DNA of 64,000 nt from JAIOQJ01 sp963718635. GTDB lineage: Bacteria > Planctomycetota > Planctomycetia > Gemmatales > Gemmataceae. The DNA is taken from contig OY970367.1 in the NCBI GenBank assembly GCA_963718635.1, forward strand, positions 5,084,001 through 5,148,000, read 5' to 3'. How positions within the stretch are numbered: position 1 is the first letter of the stretch; each line of letters opens with the position of its first letter. Shown piece after piece: positions 1-8,800 of the stretch. The notes under the pieces are model-generated. The model worked only from the letters and a program-made list of their open reading frames with translations. It was not told where the DNA came from and did no database searches. Made by a program: the position numbers and the translations under genes.

Positions 1-1
1 T

Positions 2-178
2 CTGGCCGTCTGGAACGTTGCCGACGGCAAACTGCTTTTTGGCTCTGATGTGCCCACCGGCCCCGTTTGCAGCGTGGCCGTTTCAAAGGATGGCTCGCGA
101 CTGTTGCTCGGCGGCGCCCCTCGAGATCGACAGGCGCCCGAAGTGGAGGCGCAGATTATTGCGATGCCGGTGAAGTAG
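2..178 (+). CDS. C-terminal end of a WD40-type propeller protein (5' end outside window)
   Basis: Fifty-eight codons are open from the window edge to TAG at 176-178. The residues include LAVWNVADGKLL and VCSVAVSKDGSRLLLGG, which match the alternating 'W-n-v-a-d-G' and 'v-a-f-S-p-D-G' strands of WD40 repeats. Such propellers are abundant in planctomycetes, alone or behind a protein kinase domain. The upstream architecture is not visible, so the function cannot be given. A palindromic repeat cluster starts about 20 bases after the stop. Confidence 0.6.
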   Translation: MAVWNVADGKLLFGSDVPTGPVCSVAVSKDGSRLLLGGAPRDRQAPEVEAQIIAMPVK

Positions 179-200
179 GTTCAAAAGTGTGAGCGCTGTT

Positions 201-346
201 TCTTCGCTGGCGCTTCAGGCTTGTAGATTCCGTCAACGCCAACACAAGCCTGAAGCGCCAGCGAAGAGCGAGAATTCGTCGCTGGAACACAAGCCTGAAG
301 CGCCAGCGAAGAGCAACTGAATTCTTCGCTGGCGCTTCAGGCTTGT
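201..346. repeat. Four copies of a CTTCGCTGGCGCTTCAGGC repeat in alternating orientation
   Basis: A 24-nt unit reading TCTTCGCTGGCGCTTCAGGC plus TTGT lies at 201-224 and 323-346. Its reverse complement lies at 244-267 and 289-312. The copies form two inverted pairs able to fold into long hairpins. The same unit, again as an inverted pair, recurs at 14536-14593. The layout resembles REP/BIME elements. It sits between the end of the WD40-like gene and the end of the convergent small membrane protein gene, so it could also act in 3' end formation. Confidence 0.8.
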
Positions 347-386
347 ATATAGAACTCGGATTCATTAACGATGAATCTTAAGCCAC

Positions 387-575
387 TTAGAAGAACCAGC
401 CGGCTAAATAGCTGATCAGGGTGACGACAATCACCAGTAAAAACATGATCACCCAAATTTGAAAGGCTGTCCGTTCGGCCCAGGTGTTCGGGCGACCGCT
501 CGCGGAGAACTGCGGCACGGGCGGATACGCCGGCTCAGGCGTTGGTTGATTCGGAGCAGGTTGCGGAACGGCCAT
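387..575 (-). CDS. Small single-pass membrane protein, 62 aa
   Basis: The protein starts MAVPQPAPNQ, has a proline-rich first half (about residues 1-30) and ends in one strong hydrophobic helix (IWVIMFLLVIVVTLISYLAG) close to the C-terminus. I chose the ATG at 575 rather than an upstream in-frame ATG because AAGGAG lies six bases before it. The layout suggests a tail-anchored inner-membrane protein with a cytoplasmic Pro-rich tail. I do not recognise the family and no partner gene is evident. Confidence 0.6.
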   Translation of the reverse strand: MAVPQPAPNQPTPEPAYPPVPQFSASGRPNTWAERTAFQIWVIMFLLVIVVTLISYLAGWFF

Positions 576-675
576 TCGGTTCTCCTTGGCAAGCGTCAAA
601 ATTCGTCGTTGTCAACCTAACCCGTCAGCGTTTATTTCGCAAGCGCACGTTGGCCTGGCAGGATAGAATTCCTCC

Positions 676-2037
676 ATGGCGACCGCAGAAGAACTGGCCT
701 TTCTGGCGCGCATCCGCGAATGCCCGGAAGACGATGCGCCTCGGCTTATGTTTGCCGACTGGCTCGACGAACAGTGCGACCCTCGCGGCGAGTTCATCCG
801 TCTCCAGTGCGCGCTCACCCGTCTTTCGCCGGATGATCCGCGCCGAGCGGATCTGAGCCAACGGGAACAACTGCTGCAGGAAAAGCATCAGGCGGCTTGG
901 AGCGCCCGCTTGCAAGGGCTGGCTGCAGCATGGACCTATCGCCGTGGCCTTATCGAAACGATCGCGGTGGACGCGGAAGCCTTTCTCGAACGCGGCGTCG
1001 AAATCTTTCGGCACGGCCCTATCCGCCGCGTTCGTTTCCTCGATGCCGCCCGCTGCTTCACCAAGCTGGTCGACTCGCCGTTGCTCGGCAAAATCCGCGA
1101 GATCGACCTCTGCGGCAACTACTTGGGCAACGGCGGCATAAACCTTCTGGTCCGAGCTCGTCAATTACAGCACCTGGAGGTGCTGCATCTCGGTTTCAAC
1201 GACCTTACCGATCAAGGGCTACGCTCCTTGGCGGATATTTCGCACTTCACGAACTTGCGCGACCTTTACCTCGACGATAACCGCGAACTGAACACGCCGG
1301 GCATCCGCGCCTTGGCCGATTCACCTTACTTTTCCCAATTGCGGCTGCTCGATCTAAGCGGCAACAGCCTAAATGAAGCCGCCTTGCGCGTGATCATCAA
1401 CGGCGAGTCGCTCAAGCAGCTCGACTCCCTGCTGTTTCACGGCAACCCGATCGGCGATGCCGGCCTCGAAAGCCTCGCTCATTCCGATCTGCTCAAAAGG
1501 ATGCTCGCCCGATCGCCAGCGCTCGATCTCAGCCGTAACCAGATCGGCCCAATCGGAGTTAGAGCGCTGGCCAACGCGCCGGCACTTGAGGGCGTGCAGG
1601 CCCTCAACCTCTCCATGAACTCCATCGGCAACACCGGGCTGACGACTTTGGCCCAATCTCGCTATGTCCGCAACCTTAAAGCGCTGAACGTACTGGAAAA
1701 CCGCATTAGCGATGTCGGCGTCATCGGGTTGGCTCGATCGCGCCTGCCCGAGACGCTCGAATCAATCAACCTAACCGGAAACTTCATTACGGACGATAGC
1801 ATCGCCGCGCTCGACAACGCTGCCGCCGACTTCGACTGGCGAAAGAAAATTGACATTCAGGTTGATGCAGGCTTGCGCAGTGCGAACGCCAACAGGCCGG
1901 CGGTGATCGCCTTCATCAATGCCAGGCTTACCTTGGGTTACTCATCCAGGCGCACGAATTGGCGCGAGACAAGCCAAGGGCTCTGCGGAGCCTGCACTTC
2001 TGAGCTTACACTTTGCGCGCGCTACGCAAATTTGTAG
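676..2037 (+). CDS. TIGR02996 repeat-companion domain protein with leucine-rich repeats
   Basis: The first 50 residues (FLARIRECPEDDAPRLMFADWLDE..GEFIRLQCAL) match the TIGR02996 domain, which in Gemmata-type planctomycetes is found at the start of LRR or other repeat proteins. Residues about 130-385 hold ribonuclease-inhibitor-type leucine-rich repeats of roughly 25-30 residues, with motifs such as LDLSGNSLNEAAL and LNLSMNSIGNTGL. There is no signal peptide or membrane helix, so a cytoplasmic protein-binding role is likely. The last 45 residues lose the repeat pattern. GCAGGA lies about 12 bases before the ATG. The specific partner is unknown. Confidence 0.85.
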   Translation: MATAEELAFLARIRECPEDDAPRLMFADWLDEQCDPRGEFIRLQCALTRLSPDDPRRADLSQREQLLQEKHQAAWSARLQGLAAAWTYRRGLIETIAVDAEAFLERGVEIFRHGPIRRVRFLDAARCFTKLVDSPLLGKIREIDLCGNYLGNGGINLLVRARQLQHLEVLHLGFNDLTDQGLRSLADISHFTNLRDLYLDDNRELNTPGIRALADSPYFSQLRLLDLSGNSLNEAALRVIINGESLKQLDSLLFHGNPIGDAGLESLAHSDLLKRMLARSPALDLSRNQIGPIGVRALANAPALEGVQALNLSMNSIGNTGLTTLAQSRYVRNLKALNVLENRISDVGVIGLARSRLPETLESINLTGNFITDDSIAALDNAAADFDWRKKIDIQVDAGLRSANANRPAVIAFINARLTLGYSSRRTNWRETSQGLCGACTSELTLCARYANL

Positions 2038-2048
2038 ACAGCATGTCG

Positions 2049-2167
2049 CACTAACCCGACGCGTCAGCGAGGCAATCGCTGAAGCGTTAGCGTTATACTC
2101 AGCGAGGGAGCGAGCAAAACCTCGCTAACGCTTCGGGGCCGAGCCTTGCTAGCGCGTCGGGTTAGTG
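2049..2167. repeat. Long inverted repeat between convergent genes
   Basis: Two perfect 15-nt arms, CACTAACCCGACGCG at 2049-2063 and its reverse complement at 2153-2167, enclose about 90 bases that contain further GCTAACGCTTC / GCGTTAGCG inverted segments. The unit looks like a mobile or REP-type palindromic element in the gap after the LRR gene. Confidence 0.7.
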
Positions 2168-2239
2168 TGTCTAATGCAGCTCGGCCGCGCTGTGTCCAGG
2201 CAGTTTGTTCCGCCCGTTAGCGCTAAGTCGTCGTCAAAG

Positions 2240-2291
2240 AGTCGCCTTTTGCTCCGGGAAAGGATAACCTTTCAAGGAGCGAAAGGCGACT
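2240..2291 (-). terminator. Hairpin after the PQQ-propeller gene
   Basis: AGTCGCCTTTTGCTCC (2240-2255) pairs with GGAGCGAAAGGCGACT (2276-2291), allowing one G-T pair. It lies 5 bases beyond the stop of the minus-strand gene ending at 2297. No long U-run follows, so it may be a Rho-independent-like or RNA-stabilising hairpin. Confidence 0.5.
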
Positions 2292-2296
2292 ATCGG

Positions 2297-4063
2297 TCAC
2301 TTCTTCTCAATCGCGAACAGAGTTTGTTCGGTCATAATGTAGAGAATTCCGTTCGCGACAATGATCGTGCTGCGAATTGGTTGATCTACGGCGATTTTGT
2401 CGATGCGGTAGTGCTTCTCGACCGCTTTTTTCACTTCAAGGCGCTTTTTGCCGGCCGCCTTTTCATCGGCTTGCATCGAGGCTTCTTCGTCTTCATCCAT
2501 CACCTTCGGCTCTTTCTCATGCTTGAAGACAAACAGGTCGCCGTCTTCATTGCCGATGAAAATTTTGCCGTCCACGTAGTAAGGCGAACCCCAAATGGAT
2601 GATTTGAGATCATACATCCAATAGCGCTTGCCGGTCTTGGCGTTGATGCAATTGAAGTAGCCATCGAGTTCGGAGATGTAGAGTACATCGTCCACGATGC
2701 AGGCGGTGCTCATGGTTCGGCTGAAGACATAATCGCGTTTGGCGAAATTACGAGTTTCGTTGCCGCCATAGTGCCAAACCACTCCAGAGTTCGGGTTCAC
2801 TTTAGTCACCGGTGGATCGACGCTGTCGTCCGTCACCAGGTCAGGCGAAATGTCCCCATTCTTGCCGGCGGGGTCGATGCACCAGAAGTGGCCGACGCCC
2901 GGGCTATGTTCGGGATCCTGGCCGGTGCCGATGAAAATCTTGTTGTCGTAGACAACCGGCGTACCAATGAAATCGCTCTTGGTGCCCTTGCCGCCGAGCT
3001 CGTATTTGGATCCTTTCGGATTGGCGTCGAACTTCCAGAGCGGCTTGCCATCTTTGGGATTGAAGCTGTAGATCCAACCGTCGCCTCCAGGAAAAATTAC
3101 TTGGGGCACGTCTTTGATCACGGCGTAGGTCGGATTCGACCATTGTCCGTGCATGATACGCTTGCCGGGGGAACTGTCTTTCCAAAGCAGCTTGCCGGTA
3201 TTTTTGTTCAACGCGATAAAGCTGGGCGCTTCAGGGGATGGGATAAATACGTGCTCTTCATCGACCCCGTTGGCAGTAATGACGAAAATCGTGTCGCCGA
3301 CAATCAGCGGGGAACAGGCCGACATGTTGTGCGGATAGACGTTTTCATCCTTCATCATGTCGAATTCCCAGATGATATCGACATCCGTTTTGTCCTGGTA
3401 TTTCTCCTTAGCCATTCCATCGTTCTTACCGTCCAAGAACCCATTCACATCGGCGCAGACGACGGTGCAGCGATTCGAAACATAATAGACGCGGTTTCCT
3501 TCAACGATCGGCGTTGAACAGATGCCTTCCAAGGGCCAATCGTTGGCTTGGCCGCGCGGCAGCTTATCGTGGATGGCTTGCCAGAGGAAGTCACCGCTGT
3601 TTTCGGTGAAGCACATGACGACGCCCTTATCGAGCGGAGGCCCATCGGGAGCATCATCGGTCGGCTTGCCGCGATCGCGCTTGTTGCGCGGGTAAAAATT
3701 GTTCGTGCCGATGAAGATTTTGCCCTGCGAAACGATCGGCCCGCCGTAAGCGCGCGAGCCAAGCTGAGCCTTCCATTTGGTTGCCTCTTCGAGCTTGAAA
3801 GAGCCTGGAACATTGCTGTCGATCAGATTGACCATATTGCGGCCGTTCGTGCCGCCGAACATCAGATGGTCGCTTTTGCCGCTAGCTGCTTGGGCGAACG
3901 GAGCATCGCCGCCTTCTTTTGTTGGCGCTGCTGCCGCCGCTGCCGTCGGCTCGAGCGGTACGCTCTTGGGTTGAGTCTTAGTGACGTACCAAACGCCGGC
4001 GCCAACAGCGAGGACAACCGCACTGGCACAAAGCGAACGAGTCAATCGAGCAATCACGCACAT
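2297..4063 (-). CDS. Secreted/anchored PQQ-type beta-propeller protein, 588 aa
   Basis: An N-terminal hydrophobic segment (about residues 10-28, SAVVLAVGAGVWYVT) is followed by an Ala-rich linker and then by PQQ-enzyme-type propeller blades. Typical blade pieces are VVYDNKIFIGTGQDPEH, CINAKTGKRYWMYDL and GSPYYVDGKIFIGNEDGDL. A charged, Lys/Glu-rich insertion lies near residue 520. No quinoprotein dehydrogenase catalytic domain signature is apparent, so it is best called a PQQ-like-repeat protein, probably periplasmic or outer-surface. AAGGAAG lies before the ATG at 4063. The next gene upstream (4407-6821) is a second propeller protein on the same strand, but about 340 bases of repeats separate the two. 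Confidence 0.8.
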   Translation of the reverse strand: MCVIARLTRSLCASAVVLAVGAGVWYVTKTQPKSVPLEPTAAAAAAPTKEGGDAPFAQAASGKSDHLMFGGTNGRNMVNLIDSNVPGSFKLEEATKWKAQLGSRAYGGPIVSQGKIFIGTNNFYPRNKRDRGKPTDDAPDGPPLDKGVVMCFTENSGDFLWQAIHDKLPRGQANDWPLEGICSTPIVEGNRVYYVSNRCTVVCADVNGFLDGKNDGMAKEKYQDKTDVDIIWEFDMMKDENVYPHNMSACSPLIVGDTIFVITANGVDEEHVFIPSPEAPSFIALNKNTGKLLWKDSSPGKRIMHGQWSNPTYAVIKDVPQVIFPGGDGWIYSFNPKDGKPLWKFDANPKGSKYELGGKGTKSDFIGTPVVYDNKIFIGTGQDPEHSPGVGHFWCIDPAGKNGDISPDLVTDDSVDPPVTKVNPNSGVVWHYGGNETRNFAKRDYVFSRTMSTACIVDDVLYISELDGYFNCINAKTGKRYWMYDLKSSIWGSPYYVDGKIFIGNEDGDLFVFKHEKEPKVMDEDEEASMQADEKAAGKKRLEVKKAVEKHYRIDKIAVDQPIRSTIIVANGILYIMTEQTLFAIEKK

Positions 4064-4145
4064 AGCAATCTTCCTTCAGCGAAAAGGGCAGTGTTTGGTA
4101 GCGTAGCGGCATTCTTCGGAATGCGGGCCGGCTTCAGTAGGCTTC

Positions 4146-4374
4146 GCCCCCACCCCGCTTGTCGGGGTGGAGCGCCGGTTCGTCGCTAGAACGGAAAGCA
4201 CTCGGTTCTTGCCGCCACCCCGCTTGCCGGGGTGGAGCGCCGGTTCGTAACCAGCATTCAAACTTTCGAACCGGCGCTCCACCCCGGCAAGCGGGGTGGC
4301 GGCGAAAACAACAGAGCAAGCCCGCTTCTAGTTACGAACCCGCGCTCCACCCCGGCAAGCGGGGTGGCGGCGAA
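4146..4374. repeat. Four copies of a CCACCCCGCTTGCCGGGGTGG repeat
   Basis: Copies at about 4150-4183 and 4212-4248 read CCCCGCTTG(T/C)CGGGGTGG followed by AGCGCCGGTTCG; copies at about 4267-4305 and 4334-4373 are in the opposite orientation. Each unit is itself a hairpin (CCACCCCG..CGGGGTGG). The 343-base gap 4064-4406 between the two propeller genes is mostly this array and contains no gene that I can support. Confidence 0.8.
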
Positions 4375-4406
4375 TACAAATGAGCCGGCTAATTAATCCC
4401 CTATCT

Positions 4407-6821
4407 CTATCTTCTCTGTGGCGCGGGGTTCTTCGCCGCGTTCGGCGAAATCAGCACGTTATCGTAGTAGATTTCGGATCCCGCTTCCGTCTCCGTGGTA
4501 TTGGCGACGTAGCCGAACAGGGCGGCAGCGCCTTCGCGATTGGGGCGGGGGTCTTTGACATCGATCATCCACTTGGCAGGTTCTGGCTGGCCGCGCTCCC
4601 AGACCTTGCCCTGAATGGTTGCCTCTTTCTCACCCTGTTCGACGCGCAGCTTCATGCGATACCATTGATCCGACTTCCAATTATAGGCAAGCTCGACGCC
4701 GATGCGACCCGGGGGAAGGGGCGTGGGCAATGCCTGCCAAGAGGTGAGCCGAAGTTGACCGCCCCCTTTTTCATCAAGAGCGAGCAAGTAACGATTGGCG
4801 CAAACGCCCATTTCGGCGAGCTTGCCGCGGACGGCAACCCCTTTCAGATCGACTTCGACCGTATAGTCGGTCGCGTTTGGCGCTGTCATATAGGCCAAAG
4901 CCCGCGCAATTGGCGGCCTAGCATCTGTGTTCACTTTGGAAAGAACTTTTGATTTCGTGCCATCAGCTTCAGTTAATTCGAGTACGCGATACTTGCCCTG
5001 CGTATTCACCCAACCGCCCGGAACCGCGCCCACGGGAACCTTTTCGAAATCTTGCTGATAAGGGATCTGAGCGACAACACGCACGCGCGCTCGCGCGGTC
5101 ATTTTCTCCATCGTTGCATCTACATAGCCTTGCTGGCTTGGCTTCTTGGGATTGATGGTGATCTTGCCGGTTTCCGCGTCGATGGTTGCATCGAGCGGGG
5201 GCGGCGGCATCGTCGCGCCTTTTGGCAACGGCGGCGTCGGCAGAGTCCATTTGACAGACAGTTTGGCGTTCTTAATCCGCTGGCCTTTGGCATTGTAAGC
5301 CCGTAGTTCGAAATCGGCCGTGCTTCCGGGCGCTAACGTGATCTCCGCAGGGTATATCTGCAATTGGGCTACGGCATCGCCTTCAGCCGCTTCCGGCTCA
5401 GCGGGCATCGTTGGCAGCGACGCGATCTCTACCTTGCCGCCTTTGCTGATGCAGAAGAGTTCATCGCGATTGGCGATATATATTTTGCCATTGGCAATCG
5501 ACGCAGTTGCGTTCGACTCGACAAAGCCGTTCGCCCCTACCTTGTTGGTGAATTTCGTTGTATGCGTGTCGGCCTCGTCGGGTTCGCTGCCATCTTCCTT
5601 CAATTTGATGATGTGAAACTTGCCGATCGATTCGGAGATATAGATCTTGCCGTCGGCTATCACCGGTGCGCTGCGGGAGGCAATGCCGTAGTTGTACTTC
5701 CAGAGCAGCTTGCCCTTCTTGGCGTCGAAACAGTAGAGCTTCGCGGCATCGTCCGGCACATAGAGTTTGCCATCATAAAAGCCAAGGGAAGCCAGGCCGA
5801 AGCGGATACCCTTTTTGTAATCCCAAACGAGTGCCGGCTTGCCGTTGACGACCTTCGAAGCATCGACGCAGACAACACGGCCGATGCCGCCGCCGACGCC
5901 GTCGGGGTTTTCCTCGCCGTGCGAAATATAGACAAAGTTGCCATCGACCACCGGTGAAGGGTTGATGACGCCGACGGCGCAGTGATAGCTCCAAACCGGT
6001 TTGCCGGTTCGCACTTGAAACGCGTGAAGAGCGCCATCCGCGCCGCCGGAGATGACCAGGCGTTCGCCATTGATGACGGCAACCACCGGGTTGGAATAAT
6101 AAGTACCGCGGATGGGATTGCCGACCTCTGCCGTCCAGACAACATTGCCGGTTTCGCCATCGAACGCGTAGAAGCGATTGGCGCCGATCGCCTGATTCCC
6201 CCAACTGCCATTCACAACACCAACAATAACCAAGCCCGAATCAAAAGTCGGGCCGCCGCCGATACGCCCGCCATAGCCCGAAACACGGCCGAACTCTTCT
6301 GTCATTTGTCGCTGCCAGATAATCTTTCCTGTCGGTGCATCGAAGCAGAACAAGGTGCCGCCAGTGCCGTGCGCGAAAATTCGCTTATTCTTCGCATCGC
6401 CGGCTAAGGGCGACCAACCGAGCCGGTTGGCCACGATATCCGTGTGGAAGACGTTGAATGTCTGCTCCCACTTCATCTTGCCGGTCTCGGCATCGACGCA
6501 GGTAACGCGCTCACCGATTAGCTGCTTCTCTTTCGCCGTCGGCACGCTCAGCGGCTCATTGTCGGCGCCGGCGACATAAACGAGCCCGTCCATTACCAAT
6601 GGCGTCGAGCGGCAACCGTACGGCGCTTTCCACACCAGATTTTTCTTGCCCGCCACGCGCGGATCCCATTCGTCCGGCAGGTTCTTATCGGGCGAATAAC
6701 CCGTTTCCAAAGGGCCGCGCCAATGGAGCCAGTTTTCTGTGGGAGCGCCTCTGGCAGAACTCAGAAGACTGAATGAAAAAGAAATAAGCAAAAGCGCGCG
6801 AAGCGTGAATTGTCGCAGCAT
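4407..6821 (-). CDS. Secreted PQQ-type beta-propeller protein with C-terminal Ig-like and sandwich domains, 804 aa
   Basis: The start at 6821 (MLRQFTLRALLLISFSFSLL) has AGGGA seven bases upstream and gives a clean signal peptide ending SARGA; a longer in-frame reading has no such signal. Residues about 25-460 are a PQQ-type propeller (LVMDGLVYVAGADNEPL, TGKIIWQRQMTEEFG, PVIADGKIYISESIGKFH). Residues about 490-590 resemble a bacterial Ig-like domain (ITLAPGSTADFELRAYNAKG). The last 200 residues look like a lectin or DUF1080-like sandwich (YRMKLRVEQGEKEATIQGKVW). Proteins of this layout are common in planctomycetes and export is expected; the substrate is unknown. Confidence 0.8.
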   Translation of the reverse strand: MLRQFTLRALLLISFSFSLLSSARGAPTENWLHWRGPLETGYSPDKNLPDEWDPRVAGKKNLVWKAPYGCRSTPLVMDGLVYVAGADNEPLSVPTAKEKQLIGERVTCVDAETGKMKWEQTFNVFHTDIVANRLGWSPLAGDAKNKRIFAHGTGGTLFCFDAPTGKIIWQRQMTEEFGRVSGYGGRIGGGPTFDSGLVIVGVVNGSWGNQAIGANRFYAFDGETGNVVWTAEVGNPIRGTYYSNPVVAVINGERLVISGGADGALHAFQVRTGKPVWSYHCAVGVINPSPVVDGNFVYISHGEENPDGVGGGIGRVVCVDASKVVNGKPALVWDYKKGIRFGLASLGFYDGKLYVPDDAAKLYCFDAKKGKLLWKYNYGIASRSAPVIADGKIYISESIGKFHIIKLKEDGSEPDEADTHTTKFTNKVGANGFVESNATASIANGKIYIANRDELFCISKGGKVEIASLPTMPAEPEAAEGDAVAQLQIYPAEITLAPGSTADFELRAYNAKGQRIKNAKLSVKWTLPTPPLPKGATMPPPPLDATIDAETGKITINPKKPSQQGYVDATMEKMTARARVRVVAQIPYQQDFEKVPVGAVPGGWVNTQGKYRVLELTEADGTKSKVLSKVNTDARPPIARALAYMTAPNATDYTVEVDLKGVAVRGKLAEMGVCANRYLLALDEKGGGQLRLTSWQALPTPLPPGRIGVELAYNWKSDQWYRMKLRVEQGEKEATIQGKVWERGQPEPAKWMIDVKDPRPNREGAAALFGYVANTTETEAGSEIYYDNVLISPNAAKNPAPQRR

Positions 6822-7027
6822 AAGTGAATCCCTGCTAAAAGCAGAAGCACGGCAGGTCCGACCAGGCTGTTTTAGTTTATTACATTGCGAAAGATGATGG
6901 AAGAAACATTTTCGTTGCACCACGGCGCGGTTAGCTTGTTTGATGCTCTAGAAGAAGATTTCCAAAAAAGTGTCGCCTAAGCTAGTCTGCGGGGATTCTG
7001 CGCGCCTCAGAGCCTCGATTGTCGAGT

Positions 7028-7439
7028 GTTGTAGGGTGGGTGAAGGCTTTGCGAAACCCACCCGAAGCGCCGGATTGAGTCGAACAGGTGGATTTCGCAA
7101 AGCCTTCGCCTACTTACAAGATTACGTGAGAACGCTATCGGTTAATATTCCGGAAATATTTCCCGAAGGGTGTTTGCGCGAAAATCGTGGAAAAACGTGC
7201 GGCGGCTTTATGAATCGCCGTTCGTGTCTGCGGTGTTGTAGGGTGGGTGAAGGCTTTGCGAAACCCACCCGAAGCGCCAGATTGAGTCGAACGGGTGGGT
7301 TTAGCAAAGCCTTCACCCACCCTACAAGATGACGCGTGAAAGCTATCGGTTAATATTCCGGAAATATTTCCGGAAGGGACTTTGCGAGGAAATCGTGGGA
7401 TTACGTGCGATGGGTTTACGAATCGTTGTTCGCGTCTGA
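7028..7439. repeat. Tandem duplication of a 206-bp unit
   Basis: Copy 1 (7028-7233) and copy 2 (7234-7439) both begin GTTGTAGGGTGGGTGAAGGC, carry an inverted TTTGCGAAACCCACCCG / CGGGTGGGTTT(A)GCAAAGCC pair, then a GGAAATATTTCC palindrome (7152-7163 and 7360-7371), then AAATCGTGG. The gap 6822-7415 holds only this array and no gene. The second copy overlaps the last eight codons of the MFS transporter gene. The GTAGGGTGGGTGAAGGC piece recurs near 18680, 19050 (inverted) and 38260. Confidence 0.8.
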
Positions 7440-8663
7440 AGCGCCTGCCACGGCCACGGCCTTTAGGGCGCGGTGGCTTTCGCCCTCTAACGATCGCGGC
7501 TCTGACGACCCGGCCTCAGCAGGGTAGACAGACGTTGGCAAAAATCTCAGCATAAGTGCCACGCCGAGTATGCCAAGCACCATTGTCTCGCTCATCCAGA
7601 ACATCGCCTGCGGACCAAAACGCTGCATTATCGGGCCGCTGAGAAGTGGGCCGACCAAACTGCCGAACGCATTCATGCCGAGAAACCAGGCGTTGGCTCG
7701 TGGAAGTTCCGAGGCCGGCAACCGCTCGCCGAGCAGAGCAAGACCTAGGGGATAGAAGGCGCCGGAACAAGCGCCGACCGCAACAAGGCAGATGGGCAGG
7801 CCGACGCTTTTATCTACCGATGTGATGAACGCGAGCCCGAGAGCAGCAATGACATAGCAACCAAACAGCACTCTCGTTCGACCGATGCGGTCGGCGAGCC
7901 AGCCAATGGGTATCTGACAGAGCAGGATGCCGATCAATACCCCGCCTAGCAATGAACCCGTTGCTGCATCATCGAATCCGATGCCGATGAGATAGAGCGG
8001 CAGCAGAGCGAGCATGCCCACTTCCAGAAGCCCTTGACACCAGGAGCTGGCCAGCGACAGAAAGGGCGCTTGGAAAGGCTTTTTTGAGGACGAGCGTCGA
8101 GGGTGGACTGGAAACGGCGGCAGCCGATGAATCAATGGCAACGGCGCTATCGTAACGAGGCCGCCCACGTAAAAGCTGTAGTTCGGGTAGTCGGCAAAAA
8201 GGTGCAGGCCAACGGCGCTGCCAACGGCAAAGCCAATGCCCACTGAGCAGGCATAGAAAGCAAAATCTCGCCCCCGTCGATCAACTGGGGAGTTCAAATT
8301 GATTAGCGTTTCCAGGGACATCATCGTCAGCGCACCGCCGACGCCGGCGATCAGACAAAGCGCCAGCCAGCCTGCTGTTCCATTCATCCAAGGAAAAGCG
8401 GCAATGCCTAGCGCTGAGAGAACCAGCCCCGACAGGACGCAGCCTCGCCCGATCCGCCTTGTCAAGTAAGGCGTGAAGCCGCCGATAAGCAAGGCGCCGA
8501 GGAAGTGGCCGGCCGTATTGATGCCAATGGCCGTGGTCGATTCCCCGCTGATCTGGAGCCAGCGCGAAGCGAGCGGACATTCGAGTCCAAAACCGAACGC
8601 CCAACAGCCGCTGCATAGACAGAGCAATAGCAGCGAGACAGCAGTCCGTGTTGGCGGAAGCAT
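7416..8663 (-). CDS. Major facilitator superfamily transporter, 415 aa
   Basis: Twelve hydrophobic segments are visible, with a DRRGRDFAFYACSVGIGFAVG-like segment in the first half and the MFS loop motif GWLADRIGRTRVL between two helices in the second half. This fits a 12-TM MFS exporter of the YfcJ/drug-resistance type. I chose the ATG at 8663 (MLPPTRTAVSLLLLCLCSGC) because AGAAGG precedes it and the longer reading adds 47 charged residues in front of the first helix. The last eight codons lie inside a repeat unit, so the natural C-terminus may have been altered by that insertion. The substrate is unknown. An acyl carrier protein gene lies upstream on the same strand, 137 bases away. Confidence 0.8.
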   Translation of the reverse strand: MLPPTRTAVSLLLLCLCSGCWAFGFGLECPLASRWLQISGESTTAIGINTAGHFLGALLIGGFTPYLTRRIGRGCVLSGLVLSALGIAAFPWMNGTAGWLALCLIAGVGGALTMMSLETLINLNSPVDRRGRDFAFYACSVGIGFAVGSAVGLHLFADYPNYSFYVGGLVTIAPLPLIHRLPPFPVHPRRSSSKKPFQAPFLSLASSWCQGLLEVGMLALLPLYLIGIGFDDAATGSLLGGVLIGILLCQIPIGWLADRIGRTRVLFGCYVIAALGLAFITSVDKSVGLPICLVAVGACSGAFYPLGLALLGERLPASELPRANAWFLGMNAFGSLVGPLLSGPIMQRFGPQAMFWMSETMVLGILGVALMLRFLPTSVYPAEAGSSEPRSLEGESHRALKAVAVAGASDANNDS

Positions 8664-8732
8664 GCAAAGCCTTCTGTTGGCGGAATGGCCGTGCGTCGGA
8701 AGTTTACGCTCTACGCGGCGCCCCCTCGTAGC

Positions 8733-8750
8733 GGAAGTCGTCAGACTTCC
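8733..8750. repeat. GGAAGTCGTCAGACTTCC palindromic repeat copy
   Basis: An 18-base near-palindrome in the gap between the ACP and MFS genes. Copies occur in both orientations at 40811-40828, 40857-40873 and 40886-40903, so it belongs to a dispersed family in this genome. Confidence 0.65.
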
Positions 8751-8800
8751 GTCGTCATCGCCGCCGGCAACGTCGTGAACGCGTACAGATCTTCGCACCC

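Noticed and set aside
201..346. Palindromic repeats considered as a CRISPR array
   Set aside because: Copies alternate in orientation, spacers differ in length and there are no cas genes.
2771..3517. Long open frame (248 codons) opposite the PQQ-propeller gene
   Set aside because: It is antisense to a gene with clear homology and good start signals; its translation resembles no protein family.
4076..4383. Short open frames (HPACRGGAPVR-type) in the repeat array
   Set aside because: They are translations of the palindromic repeat in several frames, with no start signals.
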